Shown piece by piece: positions 6,381 through 13,070 of a DNA stretch of 13,842 nucleotides. The stretch is from UMGS1766 sp963660915. GTDB lineage: Bacteria > Bacillota > Clostridia > Oscillospirales > Oscillospiraceae. The position numbers and the translations under genes are program-made. The DNA lies in the NCBI GenBank assembly GCA_963660915.1, contig CAVLAO010000047.1, positions 1 to 13,842 of the forward strand. Reading direction: 5' to 3'. The notes under the pieces were generated by a model, which saw only the letters and a list, made by a program, of their open reading frames with translations, had not been told where the DNA came from and did not search any database. The stretch's first letter is position 1, and each line of letters opens with the position of its first letter.

Positions 6381-7871
6381 ATGCTCAGACCACGCAATGA
6401 AGCTGAGCGGTGCTTGCTGTGTTCAAACGCAGCCTGCACGGCTGCTTGCTCCGTAGGACGGGATCCGGCACGAATGCTGCGGGCGGTTCGATTTGATCGA
6501 GAGAGTGAGGCACGAACTTATGTAGATGCAGCACAATGTGAAGTGTGTGCTGCGCCTTGCGAAAGTACTTGCGTGCATTATGATGGGGCCATTCGAATTC
6601 GCGAGGTCGTTCATGTTTTGCCCGCGCCGAAAGGCGGCACTGTGGATCTCAGCATTGATTTCTGCGGTGTGCGATGCGAGAATCCATTCTTTTTATCGTC
6701 CTCTGTGGTAGCCTCCGGTTACGAGATGTGTGCAAAGGCATTTCAAATGGGATGGAGCGGCGTGGTCTACAAGACGGTGGGTTTCTTTGAACCGGATGAG
6801 GTTTCACCTAGGTTTGGCGTACTCAATCGTCATGGCACATCGTTTGGCGGGTTTCGCAATATGGAACAGATATCCGATCATCCATTAAAACGGGATCTTG
6901 ATGTGCTGCGGCGGTTGAAAGAGGATTTTCCGACAAAGGTGATTGTCGGCAGCATTATGGGGGCAGACGAAGAGGAATGGACGCAGTTGGCCCGCCTTTG
7001 CACTGAGGCAGGGTGCGACATAATCGAATGTAATTTTTCCTGCCCCCAGATGACTGCTGAAGGTATGGGCAGTGATGTCGGCATAGATCCGGAACTGGTT
7101 GCACGATATACAGCTGCGGTAAAGCGCGGCACGGATCGGCCTGTGTTGGCAAAAATGACGCCCAATATTACAAATATGGAAGTTCCTGCTATTGCTGCAA
7201 TAAAAGCTGGCGCAGATGGCCTTGCGGCAATTAATACCGTTAAGTCTATCACCGGGTTTGATCTGCCGAACATGGCACCGCAGCCGGCAGTGAACGGAAA
7301 GAGTGCAGTTTCCGGTTATTCCGGTAAAGCGGTGAAACCCATCGCACTGCGGTTTGTAAAAGATCTGGCGACCTATCCACAGCTAGAAGGTATTCCGATC
7401 TCTGGCATTGGCGGAATTGAGACGTGGCATGATGCAGCAGAATTCCTGGCATTGGGTTGCACAAACGTACAGGTAACGACGGCTGTTATGGAATACGGTT
7501 ATCGCATTGTCGAGGATATGATTGCCGGATTGAGTGAGTATCTTGCTCAAAATGGATATTCATCTCTGAATGAATTGATTGGACAGGGACTTGATCATAT
7601 TGTAGATCCGGAAGATTTAGATCGTTCTACCGTGGCATATCCGATGTTTGATCGTCAGAAGTGCGTGGGTTGCGGCCGCTGTGCGGTTAGCTGTTACGAT
7701 GGCGGACATCAGGCAATCCGCTTTGAGGCAGATCGCGTGCCACGCTTAATTGGTTCAAAGTGCGTTGGCTGTCATCTATGCTTGCTGGTATGTCCGGCGG
7801 AGGCAATTTCTCCCGGACGTCGCGTCCCAAAAACGCATAAAATGGAAAATGGAAAGGAAGATTTATTATGA
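6381..7871 (+). CDS. preA: Dihydropyrimidine dehydrogenase, PreA-like, with extra N-terminal cysteine-rich domain
   Basis: It reduces uracil/thymine to the 5,6-dihydro form on FMN. The central domain (about 88-400) is of the dihydroorotate-dehydrogenase type, with the proton-donating cysteine at 221 in IIECNFSCPQM and an FMN-binding GIGGIETW at 342-349. The C terminus has two ferredoxin motifs, C428/431/434/438 and C461/464/467/471. Residues 1-80 are an added domain with C11, C14, C19, C23 and C53, C56, C60, C64. It resembles a shortened form of the Fer4_20-type helical domain found at the N terminus of PreT and animal DPD. E. coli PreA is near 411 residues; this protein has 496. No FAD/NAD(P)H domain is present in this protein or elsewhere in the window, so the electron donor is unknown. 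An AAAGGAGG site precedes the ATG. Its end overlaps the next gene by 4 nt. Confidence 0.9.
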   Translation: MLRPRNEAERCLLCSNAACTAACSVGRDPARMLRAVRFDRESEARTYVDAAQCEVCAAPCESTCVHYDGAIRIREVVHVLPAPKGGTVDLSIDFCGVRCENPFFLSSSVVASGYEMCAKAFQMGWSGVVYKTVGFFEPDEVSPRFGVLNRHGTSFGGFRNMEQISDHPLKRDLDVLRRLKEDFPTKVIVGSIMGADEEEWTQLARLCTEAGCDIIECNFSCPQMTAEGMGSDVGIDPELVARYTAAVKRGTDRPVLAKMTPNITNMEVPAIAAIKAGADGLAAINTVKSITGFDLPNMAPQPAVNGKSAVSGYSGKAVKPIALRFVKDLATYPQLEGIPISGIGGIETWHDAAEFLALGCTNVQVTTAVMEYGYRIVEDMIAGLSEYLAQNGYSSLNELIGQGLDHIVDPEDLDRSTVAYPMFDRQKCVGCGRCAVSCYDGGHQAIRFEADRVPRLIGSKCVGCHLCLLVCPAEAISPGRRVPKTHKMENGKEDLL

Positions 7872-9190
7872 CTCCAGAAGAAATCAAAGAAACGCAAAAG
7901 GCGTATGTACTCCAGTCCTGGAACAAGCAGAAGGGACTTAATCCGATTCCGATTGAGCACTGCGATAATATTTACCTTTATGATTATGATGGCAATCGTT
8001 ATGCAGATATGTCCTCACTCCACGTTAACATGAACCTGGGTTATGGAAATGAAGCCATTAACAACGCGATCAAGTCGAAACTGGAGCGTTATGCATTTAT
8101 CAGTGAGGCTTATGCAGATGAAGATCGCGCAAAGCTAGCAAAGCTGATTGTCAGCCAGATGCCGGATAATATGGGCAAAGTGTTCTTTACGAATGCGGGT
8201 GCTGATGCGAATGAGAATGCGGTGAAGATTGCCAGAATGTACACCGGCCGTAATAAGATTTTCTCTCGTTATCGTTCTTACCATGGTTCGACCTTTGGAG
8301 CGGGCAACCTGACCGGTGAACCCCGCCGCTATGCACTGGAGCCAGGCGTTCCCGGTTTTGTGAAGTTCATGGATCCTTATATCTATCGGGATAATCTTCC
8401 ATTTGCTACGGAGGAGGAGTGCACAGAGTATTATCTGCGTAAGCTGGAAGAACAGATTGTCTATGAAAACCCGGATAATATTGCTGCAATTGTTATGGAA
8501 ACGATTACGGGTACAAATGGCATTATCATTCCACCTAAGGGTTATCTTCCCGGTGTGCGCAAGATTTGCGATAAGTACGGCATCATGATGGTTTGCGATG
8601 AGGTCATGGCAGGCTGGTGCCGCACAGGAAAAATGTTTGCATTCCAGAATTTTGACGTCAAGCCAGATATCGTTACTTTTGCAAAGGGTGTTACCTGTGG
8701 TTACGTTCAGTTGGGCGGCGTATGTGTCAGCAAAGAGATTGCAGCTTATTTTGACGATCATGTATTGTCCTGCGGTCTGACCTACAATGGACATCCGCTG
8801 GCATGTGCAGCCGGTGTAGCCTGCGTGAACTATTACATTGAGCATGAAATTGCAGGTCATGTTACTGAGGTAGGCAAAGTGCTGGGTGAACTACTGGAGG
8901 AGATGAAAGCGAAGCACCCCTGCGTAGGCGATGTACGCTATATTGGCCTGTTCTCTGCGGTAGAACTGGTAAAAGACAAGGCAACTCGTGAAGCGCTGGT
9001 TCCTTACGGAAAAGATCCGGACGGGATTATGGGCAAAGTGATTGGCATGCTGAAAGCAAAGCGTTTTATGACCTTTGGGCATGAAAATATGATTCTGGTT
9101 GCTCCTCCGCTTATTATCACCGAAGAACAGCTTCGAGAGGAACTGGCCAAGTTGGATGAAGTACTTGGCGAAGTGGATAAAATGATCTGA
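7868..9190 (+). CDS. Class III PLP aminotransferase, probable beta-alanine aminotransferase
   Basis: This fold-type I, PLP-dependent omega-aminotransferase has 440 residues, the normal length. Visible features are the phosphate-binding TNAGADANENAVK (108-120), the ring-stacking YHG (138-140), the PLP-nitrogen aspartate 244 in VCDEVMAGW, the Schiff-base lysine 273 in FAKGVTCGY and the NGHPLACAAG motif. By position it should move the amino group of beta-alanine (or beta-aminoisobutyrate) to pyruvate or 2-oxoglutarate, giving malonic semialdehyde. This is the step called PydD in extended reductive pyrimidine pathways. The close relatives include taurine aminotransferases, so taurine is the main alternative; no sulfonate-specific enzyme is nearby. 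Its ATG overlaps the preceding TGA (ATGA), with GGAAAGGAAG upstream, implying translational coupling to PreA. Confidence 0.87.
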   Translation: MTPEEIKETQKAYVLQSWNKQKGLNPIPIEHCDNIYLYDYDGNRYADMSSLHVNMNLGYGNEAINNAIKSKLERYAFISEAYADEDRAKLAKLIVSQMPDNMGKVFFTNAGADANENAVKIARMYTGRNKIFSRYRSYHGSTFGAGNLTGEPRRYALEPGVPGFVKFMDPYIYRDNLPFATEEECTEYYLRKLEEQIVYENPDNIAAIVMETITGTNGIIIPPKGYLPGVRKICDKYGIMMVCDEVMAGWCRTGKMFAFQNFDVKPDIVTFAKGVTCGYVQLGGVCVSKEIAAYFDDHVLSCGLTYNGHPLACAAGVACVNYYIEHEIAGHVTEVGKVLGELLEEMKAKHPCVGDVRYIGLFSAVELVKDKATREALVPYGKDPDGIMGKVIGMLKAKRFMTFGHENMILVAPPLIITEEQLREELAKLDEVLGEVDKMI

Positions 9191-9200
9191 ATGTGATGCA

Positions 9201-9227
9201 CCGGGCCGACCGTTGCGGTCGGCTCGG
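9201..9227 (+). other. Intergenic hairpin between aminotransferase and alcohol dehydrogenase genes
   Basis: CCGGGCCGACC (9201-9211) pairs with GGTCGGCTCGG (9217-9227) through 11 bp, including one G-U pair, around a GTTGC loop. It begins ten bases after the aminotransferase stop, and no T-run follows. It may protect or process the upstream message, or lower flow into the next gene. This is the only gap within the enzyme half of the operon that carries a strong stem. Confidence 0.5.
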
Positions 9228-9243
9228 GGAAATGGAGTGTTTT

Positions 9244-10398
9244 ATGAGTCGACTTTTCTATATGCCGCAAACCATAATCAGTGGATCCGGCAGCTTAAGT
9301 GCAGCAGGGGATCAACTGTGCCTGGGTGAGAAGGCATTGGTTATCACCGGAAAAGTAGTGAAAGAGCAGGCATGCACACGGGAACTGCTGCAACTGCTGC
9401 AGTCAAAGGGAGTAGCATTTGATGTTTTCTCTGACATTCCCGGTGAGCCGACAGACAAGATGGTTTCTGCCGGGGTAACAGCATACCTGAACGGCGGCTG
9501 TGATTATATGATTGCCGTTGGCGGCGGAAGTCCTATGGACCTTATGAAAGCAGTAGCCGTCATGCTGAAGTATCCCGGCTCAAAGTTGAGAGATTTTATG
9601 GGAAAGGTAATTCCCGGACCTTTTACTCCGATGGTGGCAATTCCGACTACGGCAGGCACCGGCAGCGAGGCAACAATGTTTACGGTGATTACGGATACAG
9701 AGACAGATGTCAAAATGTTGCTCAAGGGACCGAAACTGATCCCGGATGTGGCTGTCGTGGATCCGGCGTTTTCTGTTTCTGCACCACAGAGTATTACGGC
9801 GAACACGGGTTTGGATGCTTTGACCCATGCAGTGGAGTCTTACACATCCCGATTGGCGCAGCCGCTGACAGACACTTTGGCGATTTCGGCAGTGAAGAGA
9901 ATCATGGCATATCTGCCGCGGGCGTGGCGCAACGGAAATGATCTGGAAGCGCGGGAGCAGATGGCGCTGGCAGCGCTGGAAGCCGGAGTGTGTATTACAA
10001 ATGCGTCCGTTACAATTGTTCATGGGATGAGTCGTCCTATCGGCGCATTGTTCCACGTACCTCACGGATTGTCCAATGCCATGCTGCTGCCGACTTGTTT
10101 GGAGTTTGCTCTTACGGGTGCACTGGGTCGGTTTGCAGATCTTGGACGAGCCATTGGTGTCGCCTCAGCGCACCAGAGCGATGAGGAGGCTGCAACATCG
10201 TTCCTTACGGCGGTGAAGGAGCTCTGCGGAATTTGTCATGTCCCCACACCGGAACAGTATGGCATAGAAAAAGAGAAGTTTTTCGCTCAAATCGACAAAA
10301 TGTCTAAAGATGCGGTTGCTTCCGGGTCACCCGGCAACACAGCAAGAGAGGTAACAGAAGCAGATTGTGCGATGTTGTATCGCAGACTTTACGAGTAA
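9244..10398 (+). CDS. Iron-containing alcohol dehydrogenase, probable malonic semialdehyde reductase
   Basis: It probably reduces malonic semialdehyde (or methylmalonic semialdehyde) to 3-hydroxypropionate (or 3-hydroxyisobutyrate), the last step of the operon. The group III metal-dependent alcohol dehydrogenase fold is clear: nucleotide-binding GGGSPMD at 93-99, TTAGTGSE at 135-142, and metal ligands Asp191, His195 (DALTHAVESY), His260 and His274 (HVPHG). The 384-residue length is normal. The ATG at 9244 is preferred over an in-frame GTG at 9193, which would add 17 residues across the hairpin; GGAG at 9234-9237 fits the later start. Family members act on many aldehydes, so the substrate is inferred from the aminotransferase just before it. 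NADH or NADPH preference cannot be judged. Confidence 0.87.
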   Translation: MSRLFYMPQTIISGSGSLSAAGDQLCLGEKALVITGKVVKEQACTRELLQLLQSKGVAFDVFSDIPGEPTDKMVSAGVTAYLNGGCDYMIAVGGGSPMDLMKAVAVMLKYPGSKLRDFMGKVIPGPFTPMVAIPTTAGTGSEATMFTVITDTETDVKMLLKGPKLIPDVAVVDPAFSVSAPQSITANTGLDALTHAVESYTSRLAQPLTDTLAISAVKRIMAYLPRAWRNGNDLEAREQMALAALEAGVCITNASVTIVHGMSRPIGALFHVPHGLSNAMLLPTCLEFALTGALGRFADLGRAIGVASAHQSDEEAATSFLTAVKELCGICHVPTPEQYGIEKEKFFAQIDKMSKDAVASGSPGNTAREVTEADCAMLYRRLYE

Positions 10399-10431
10399 AG
10401 ATTATGTTTTATCTTTAAGGAGGAAAATGTT

Positions 10432-11697
10432 ATGTATACCTGCAGCGAAGCTAGAATGGAAGATAAAATCAAAACTTTTTCAAAGTTCGGTGATGCCGGT
10501 CACGGCGGAATAACCCGTTATTCGCTTTCACCCGAGGCAATTCAGGCTCGCAACGAGTGGCGCCGTCGCATGGAGGCGATTGGAGCCACAATTGAAATCG
10601 ACGATGTGGGGGATATGTATGCCACGCTTCCCGGAACAGATCCGGAGGCAAAGCGTATTGTGATGGGCTCCCACTGCGACAGCGTGAAAAACGGCGGCAA
10701 TTATGATGGCATCTTAGGTGTCATGAGCGCCATGGAAGTTCTGGAGACTGTGCATGAGAAAAATATCCCGCATAAGCATCCGCTGACTGCTATGATCTGG
10801 ACCAATGAGGAAGGCGCGCTTTATCCTCCGGCTATGATGTGTTCCGGCATTGTTTGTTATGACTATTTGCCGGAAGATATTCGCAGCAAGTTTAAATACG
10901 AGGATATGATGGAATCGAAGTCCATTCTGGATTCCACAAAAACCTTCGGACAGGCGTTGGATGCATCCGGATTTAAGGGAGATAAGAAATATCGTCTCAG
11001 CCCGGAAAAGTACCAGTGCATGTTCGAAACCCATATCGAACAGGGTCCGATTCTCGAAGACAACGGAAATGATATCGGCGTGGTGGATTGCGTGCTTGGC
11101 ATGTTTAACTATCGACTGAAGTTCTATGGCCAGACTGTTCATGCCGGCACCTTCCCGATGCCAAAGCGGCATGATGCCTTCTTTGCAGCGGCGGAGGCGT
11201 TGGTTTATCTCCACTCTGAGATTGATAAGCTGGAGATTCCGGACTTGGTTTACACAACGGGTGAAGTGGTTTGCCATCCCTGCGTACACACTTGTGTGCC
11301 GGATTACTTTGATTTCTCTTTCGATGCCCGCCACGAGGATCCCAAGCAGCTGGAACGCGTGTTGGAAGTTGTTAAGAGCTGTGCGGAAAAGACCTGGGGC
11401 AATGGATGTACTTGCGAAGTGGAAAAAGCGTGGAACCGTGACACCGTTTATTGGGACAAAAAGTTGGTGAGTTACGTCAAGGCCTCTGCTGAGGAGCTGG
11501 GCGTCAGTCACCAGTATATTCACTCCGGTGCCGGTCATGATGCTCAGTTCTGCGCCTACGTAATTCCCACCACAATGATTTTTGTTCAGTCAAAAGACGG
11601 GTTGAGCCACTGCGAGCTGGAGTTTTCCTCCGTCAAGCAGTGCACGGAAGGCGCATCTGTTATGCTGAATGCCGTACTTAAGGCAGATCAGGATTAA
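10432..11697 (+). CDS. M20-family N-carbamoyl amidohydrolase, probable beta-ureidopropionase
   Basis: It probably hydrolyses N-carbamoyl-beta-alanine to beta-alanine, CO2 and ammonia, completing ring degradation. The 421-residue protein shows the allantoate amidohydrolase/carbamoylase/ureidopropionase pattern. Metal ligands are His81 (GSHCDSV), Asp92 (NYDGILGV), the Glu126/127 pair (WTNEEG), His201 (ETHIEQGP) and His393 (GLSHCELE). The dimerisation-domain residues are His237 (TVHAGT), Arg300 and His369 (SGAGHDAQF). The usual HAGTTPM reads HAGTFPM. It is last in the operon although it acts third. AAGGAGG lies 8 nt before the ATG, the best site in the enzyme half. N-carbamoyl-L-amino acid or allantoate hydrolysis is possible from family alone; context favours the beta-ureido substrate. 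Confidence 0.88.
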   Translation: MYTCSEARMEDKIKTFSKFGDAGHGGITRYSLSPEAIQARNEWRRRMEAIGATIEIDDVGDMYATLPGTDPEAKRIVMGSHCDSVKNGGNYDGILGVMSAMEVLETVHEKNIPHKHPLTAMIWTNEEGALYPPAMMCSGIVCYDYLPEDIRSKFKYEDMMESKSILDSTKTFGQALDASGFKGDKKYRLSPEKYQCMFETHIEQGPILEDNGNDIGVVDCVLGMFNYRLKFYGQTVHAGTFPMPKRHDAFFAAAEALVYLHSEIDKLEIPDLVYTTGEVVCHPCVHTCVPDYFDFSFDARHEDPKQLERVLEVVKSCAEKTWGNGCTCEVEKAWNRDTVYWDKKLVSYVKASAEELGVSHQYIHSGAGHDAQFCAYVIPTTMIFVQSKDGLSHCELEFSSVKQCTEGASVMLNAVLKADQD

Positions 11698-11734
11698 GTA
11701 TATAAATAAATACCAATTTATGTCCATGTTTCAA

Positions 11735-11809
11735 CCGTATCCCCAAGCCTTCAGATACGGCTGAATCTGGAAACGCCGGAATGATCGTCAGAGCAGATCA
11801 TTCCGGCGT
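11735..11809. terminator. Stem-loop pair between convergent genes, probable bidirectional terminator
   Basis: A small stem, CCGTATC (11735-11741) with GATACGG (11754-11760), is followed by a perfect 14-bp stem (ACGCCGGAATGATC at 11773-11786 with its complement at 11796-11809) around a 9-nt loop. The flanking tracts are A/T rich but not strict T-runs on either strand, so efficiency is uncertain. Its place between the end of the nine-gene operon and the oppositely oriented phosphatase makes termination the likely role. Confidence 0.6.
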
Positions 11810-11832
11810 AAATTATTTCAAACTTGATTAAA

Positions 11833-12402
11833 TTATTTCTCTTGCGATACTTCAATCCATCCATGGCATTCTATACATTTTTCGATATGGATGACGTATG
11901 GAACACAATACTCAATGGTATTTCCTGTCCAAAACCGCCGAATTACGCCGCCGTGTGTGACCACAATGATTTTATTGTAGCTTAAGTAGCGATTCAGCGT
12001 TTTAGAAACCCGGTCAGCCAGTTGTTTTACTGTTTCCCAGGGACGTTCTTCACCCTCTGGCCAACAGCCATGACAGGCGAGAAATTCACTATGAAGGGCT
12101 TTCAGCTCAGTAAGGCTGTGCGGTGTTCCGGTTCGATCGGACATCATCTCATGAAGATCCGGCTCTACCATAAGAGGAAGACCGGTTGTTCGTACAATTT
12201 CCGCTGCGGTCTGTAGTGCGCGGGTATACGGCGATGAGATGATCAGCTGTGCTCCTTGTAAGATGGGATCATTGGCCACTTTCTGTGCTTGCTGCATACC
12301 TTTTTGACTAAGTGGCACAAGGCCGTAGCCCTGACCATTAATCCCACCATAGGTACAGGTCGAGTAATCTGGATCACCATGACGAATCAATACAAGCTCC
12401 AT
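11833..12402 (-). CDS. Histidine phosphatase family protein (phosphoglycerate-mutase-like)
   Basis: The 189-residue protein has the catalytic LIRHGDPDY at 5-13 (phosphorylated His8, Arg7), SSPYTRALQTA with Arg61, an acid residue near Glu85 and the second histidine in VTHGG (His150). Members of this family remove phosphate from small metabolites, sugar phosphates or cobalamin intermediates; the substrate cannot be assigned here. A GGGAGG site lies about 7 nt upstream of the ATG on the minus strand. It is convergent with the pyrimidine operon, so it is probably an unrelated neighbour under its own promoter. Confidence 0.88.
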   Translation of the reverse strand: MELVLIRHGDPDYSTCTYGGINGQGYGLVPLSQKGMQQAQKVANDPILQGAQLIISSPYTRALQTAAEIVRTTGLPLMVEPDLHEMMSDRTGTPHSLTELKALHSEFLACHGCWPEGEERPWETVKQLADRVSKTLNRYLSYNKIIVVTHGGVIRRFWTGNTIEYCVPYVIHIEKCIECHGWIEVSQEK

Positions 12403-12455
12403 AGATAACCTCCCATTGATTGTAAAGCGGGATAAACAATGCGATGCCTGAATAT

Positions 12456-12475
12456 TTGTGTCTAGTTTAGCACAA
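12456..12475 (-). promoter_or_regulatory. Possible extended -10 promoter with overlapping palindrome for the phosphatase gene
   Basis: On the minus strand TGCTAAACT resembles an extended -10 (TGnTAnnnT). It lies within the inverted repeat TTGTG-10 nt-CACAA. A consensus TTGACA lies upstream at 12506-12501, but its distance does not fit a normal 17-nt spacer to this -10 or to the TATAGA at 12487-12482. The palindrome could be an operator. Weak evidence. Confidence 0.25.
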
Positions 12476-12524
12476 GATTTTTCTATATGCTACTGTAAAG
12501 TGTCAAAATTTAAAACTTGATAGG

Positions 12525-12656
12525 ATGACCTCATTTGAGACGGTTGACGAAATCGCAATTGGAAGATTATATTATTACAGCAAAGAGCGGCTTCGAAAGT
12601 TCGTGGATCTGATTGTAAAAGTCAAAATATGGATTTCTGATACGTTCGCTGTCTGA
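12525..12656 (+). CDS. Small open frame of 43 codons, possible gene remnant
   Basis: The frame starts MTSFETVDEIAIGRLYYYSK and runs to a TGA at 12654. The composition looks protein-like (alternating charged and hydrophobic residues in RLRKFVDLIVKVKIWI). The nearest purine tract (AGG) abuts the ATG with no spacer, so translation initiation would be poor. I recognise no family. It may be a decayed fragment left beside the integration site, or chance. Confidence 0.2.
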   Translation: MTSFETVDEIAIGRLYYYSKERLRKFVDLIVKVKIWISDTFAV

Positions 12657-12745
12657 CAACAAGAGCGAAATAAAAAGCGGCATTTGAAACGGTATTAAAA
12701 CACCACTATTTTTATTAAGGACTGTCTGCAAAGACAGTCTTTTTT
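12544..12745 (+). ncRNA. Candidate short transcription unit (promoter plus terminator)
   Basis: TTGACG (12544-12549) and TATATT (12568-12573) are separated by 18 nt. A transcript starting near 12580 would end at the strong intrinsic terminator at 12717-12745, giving an RNA of about 165 nt with no well-initiated frame. Little internal secondary structure is obvious, apart from the terminator, so a functional small RNA is only a possibility. Confidence 0.25.
12717..12745 (+). terminator. Intrinsic terminator
   Basis: GACTGTCT (12720-12727) and AGACAGTC (12732-12739) form a perfect 8-bp stem with a GCAA loop, extended by A-T/G-T pairs at its base and followed directly by six Ts (12740-12745). 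It is a textbook plus-strand terminator, yet no convincing gene lies just upstream on that strand. Confidence 0.85.
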
Positions 12746-12805
12746 CATGCTTGCGTGCGATGGGCAACAGTCAGGTCAACTCTGACCGCAAGCAGTAAGG
12801 GTAGC

Positions 12806-12834
12806 TTGACAGCCTGATGCAAGAAGTGGATAAT
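12806..12834 (+). promoter_or_regulatory. Near-consensus promoter pointing toward the integrase 3' end
   Basis: TTGACA (12806-12811) and GATAAT (12829-12834) are separated by exactly 17 nt, matching 6/6 and 5/6 consensus positions. A transcript from about 12841 would cover the 10-codon frame at 12960 and then run antisense to the integrase gene. It may be the promoter of a gene interrupted by insertion, or an antisense promoter. Confidence 0.45.
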
Positions 12835-12959
12835 GGTGAGGTCAGAGACGCAATCCGCAGATGCAGGGAGTAGTTGAAACGAGTGTAGTGTACAAGTTAC
12901 GGATAAACCGTACATTGAGGAAAGTTGTAAATCTCAAACACAAACAAGGAGTACAGTAT

Positions 12960-12992
12960 ATGACAGTGATGCATACCATCCGTATAATCTGA
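12960..12992 (+). CDS. Ten-codon frame with good ribosome binding site, leader peptide or truncated gene start
   Basis: AAGGAG (12946-12951) lies 8 nt before an ATG opening MTVMHTIRII and a TGA stop. It is downstream of the near-consensus promoter at 12806-12834 and just before the long inverted repeat at 12994-13070. This promoter, ribosome binding site, tiny frame and stem arrangement resembles a leader-peptide layout. It could equally be the stump of a gene whose remainder was displaced by insertion. Confidence 0.25.
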   Translation: MTVMHTIRII

Positions 12993-12993
12993 A

Positions 12994-13070
12994 AGCAGAC
13001 CAAAGCAGATAAGGCGATGGTTGCGCAGTTTTCCGCAACTTTCATCTGCCTTTGTCTGCTTTTGTCTGCT
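12994..13070. repeat. Long imperfect inverted repeat overlapping the integrase stop codon
   Basis: The left arm (12994-13015, two AGCAGA units) is complementary to the right arm (13048-13070, two GTCTGCT units) with one mismatch, one G-U pair and one bulge over about 22 bp. An inner stem GTTGCG (13020-13025) with CGCAAC (13034-13039) caps it. The right arm encodes the integrase tail EQTKADKGR, in which a short unit is repeated in tandem. No T-run follows on either strand. It could terminate or slow transcription, or be part of an attachment or excision site. Confidence 0.6.

Larger units (their letters stand above)
12746..13041. other. Non-coding stretch between terminator and integrase, rich in inverted repeats
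   Basis: No gene longer than about 10 codons with a ribosome binding site is seen. GGTCA-ACTC-TGACC (about 12777-12790) and a further GGTCAGAG near 12840 repeat the same motif in opposite orientations, and TACGG-ATAAA-CCGTA lies at 12898-12912. Arrays of short repeats next to an integrase 3' end are typical of attachment-site regions, but no duplicated att core can be identified because the other end of the element is outside the window. Confidence 0.4.

Noticed and set aside
7868..9190. Taurine catabolism as the role of the aminotransferase and the importer
   Set aside because: The family allows it, but no sulfoacetaldehyde-processing or sulfonate lyase gene is present, while dihydropyrimidinase, PreA and a carbamoyl hydrolase are all in the same operon. 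It is kept only as an alternative substrate.
9193..9243. An N-terminal extension of the alcohol dehydrogenase from a GTG at 9193
   Set aside because: It would translate the intergenic hairpin, has no ribosome binding site and is absent from normal family architecture; the ATG at 9244 has GGAG six bases upstream.
10714..11538. A 274-residue open frame on the minus strand inside the M20 hydrolase gene
   Set aside because: It is fully antisense to a gene with all metal ligands in place, with no recognisable domain or start signal. The same holds for minus-strand frames at 8135-8860, 2563-3174, 9580-10065 and 1474-1941.
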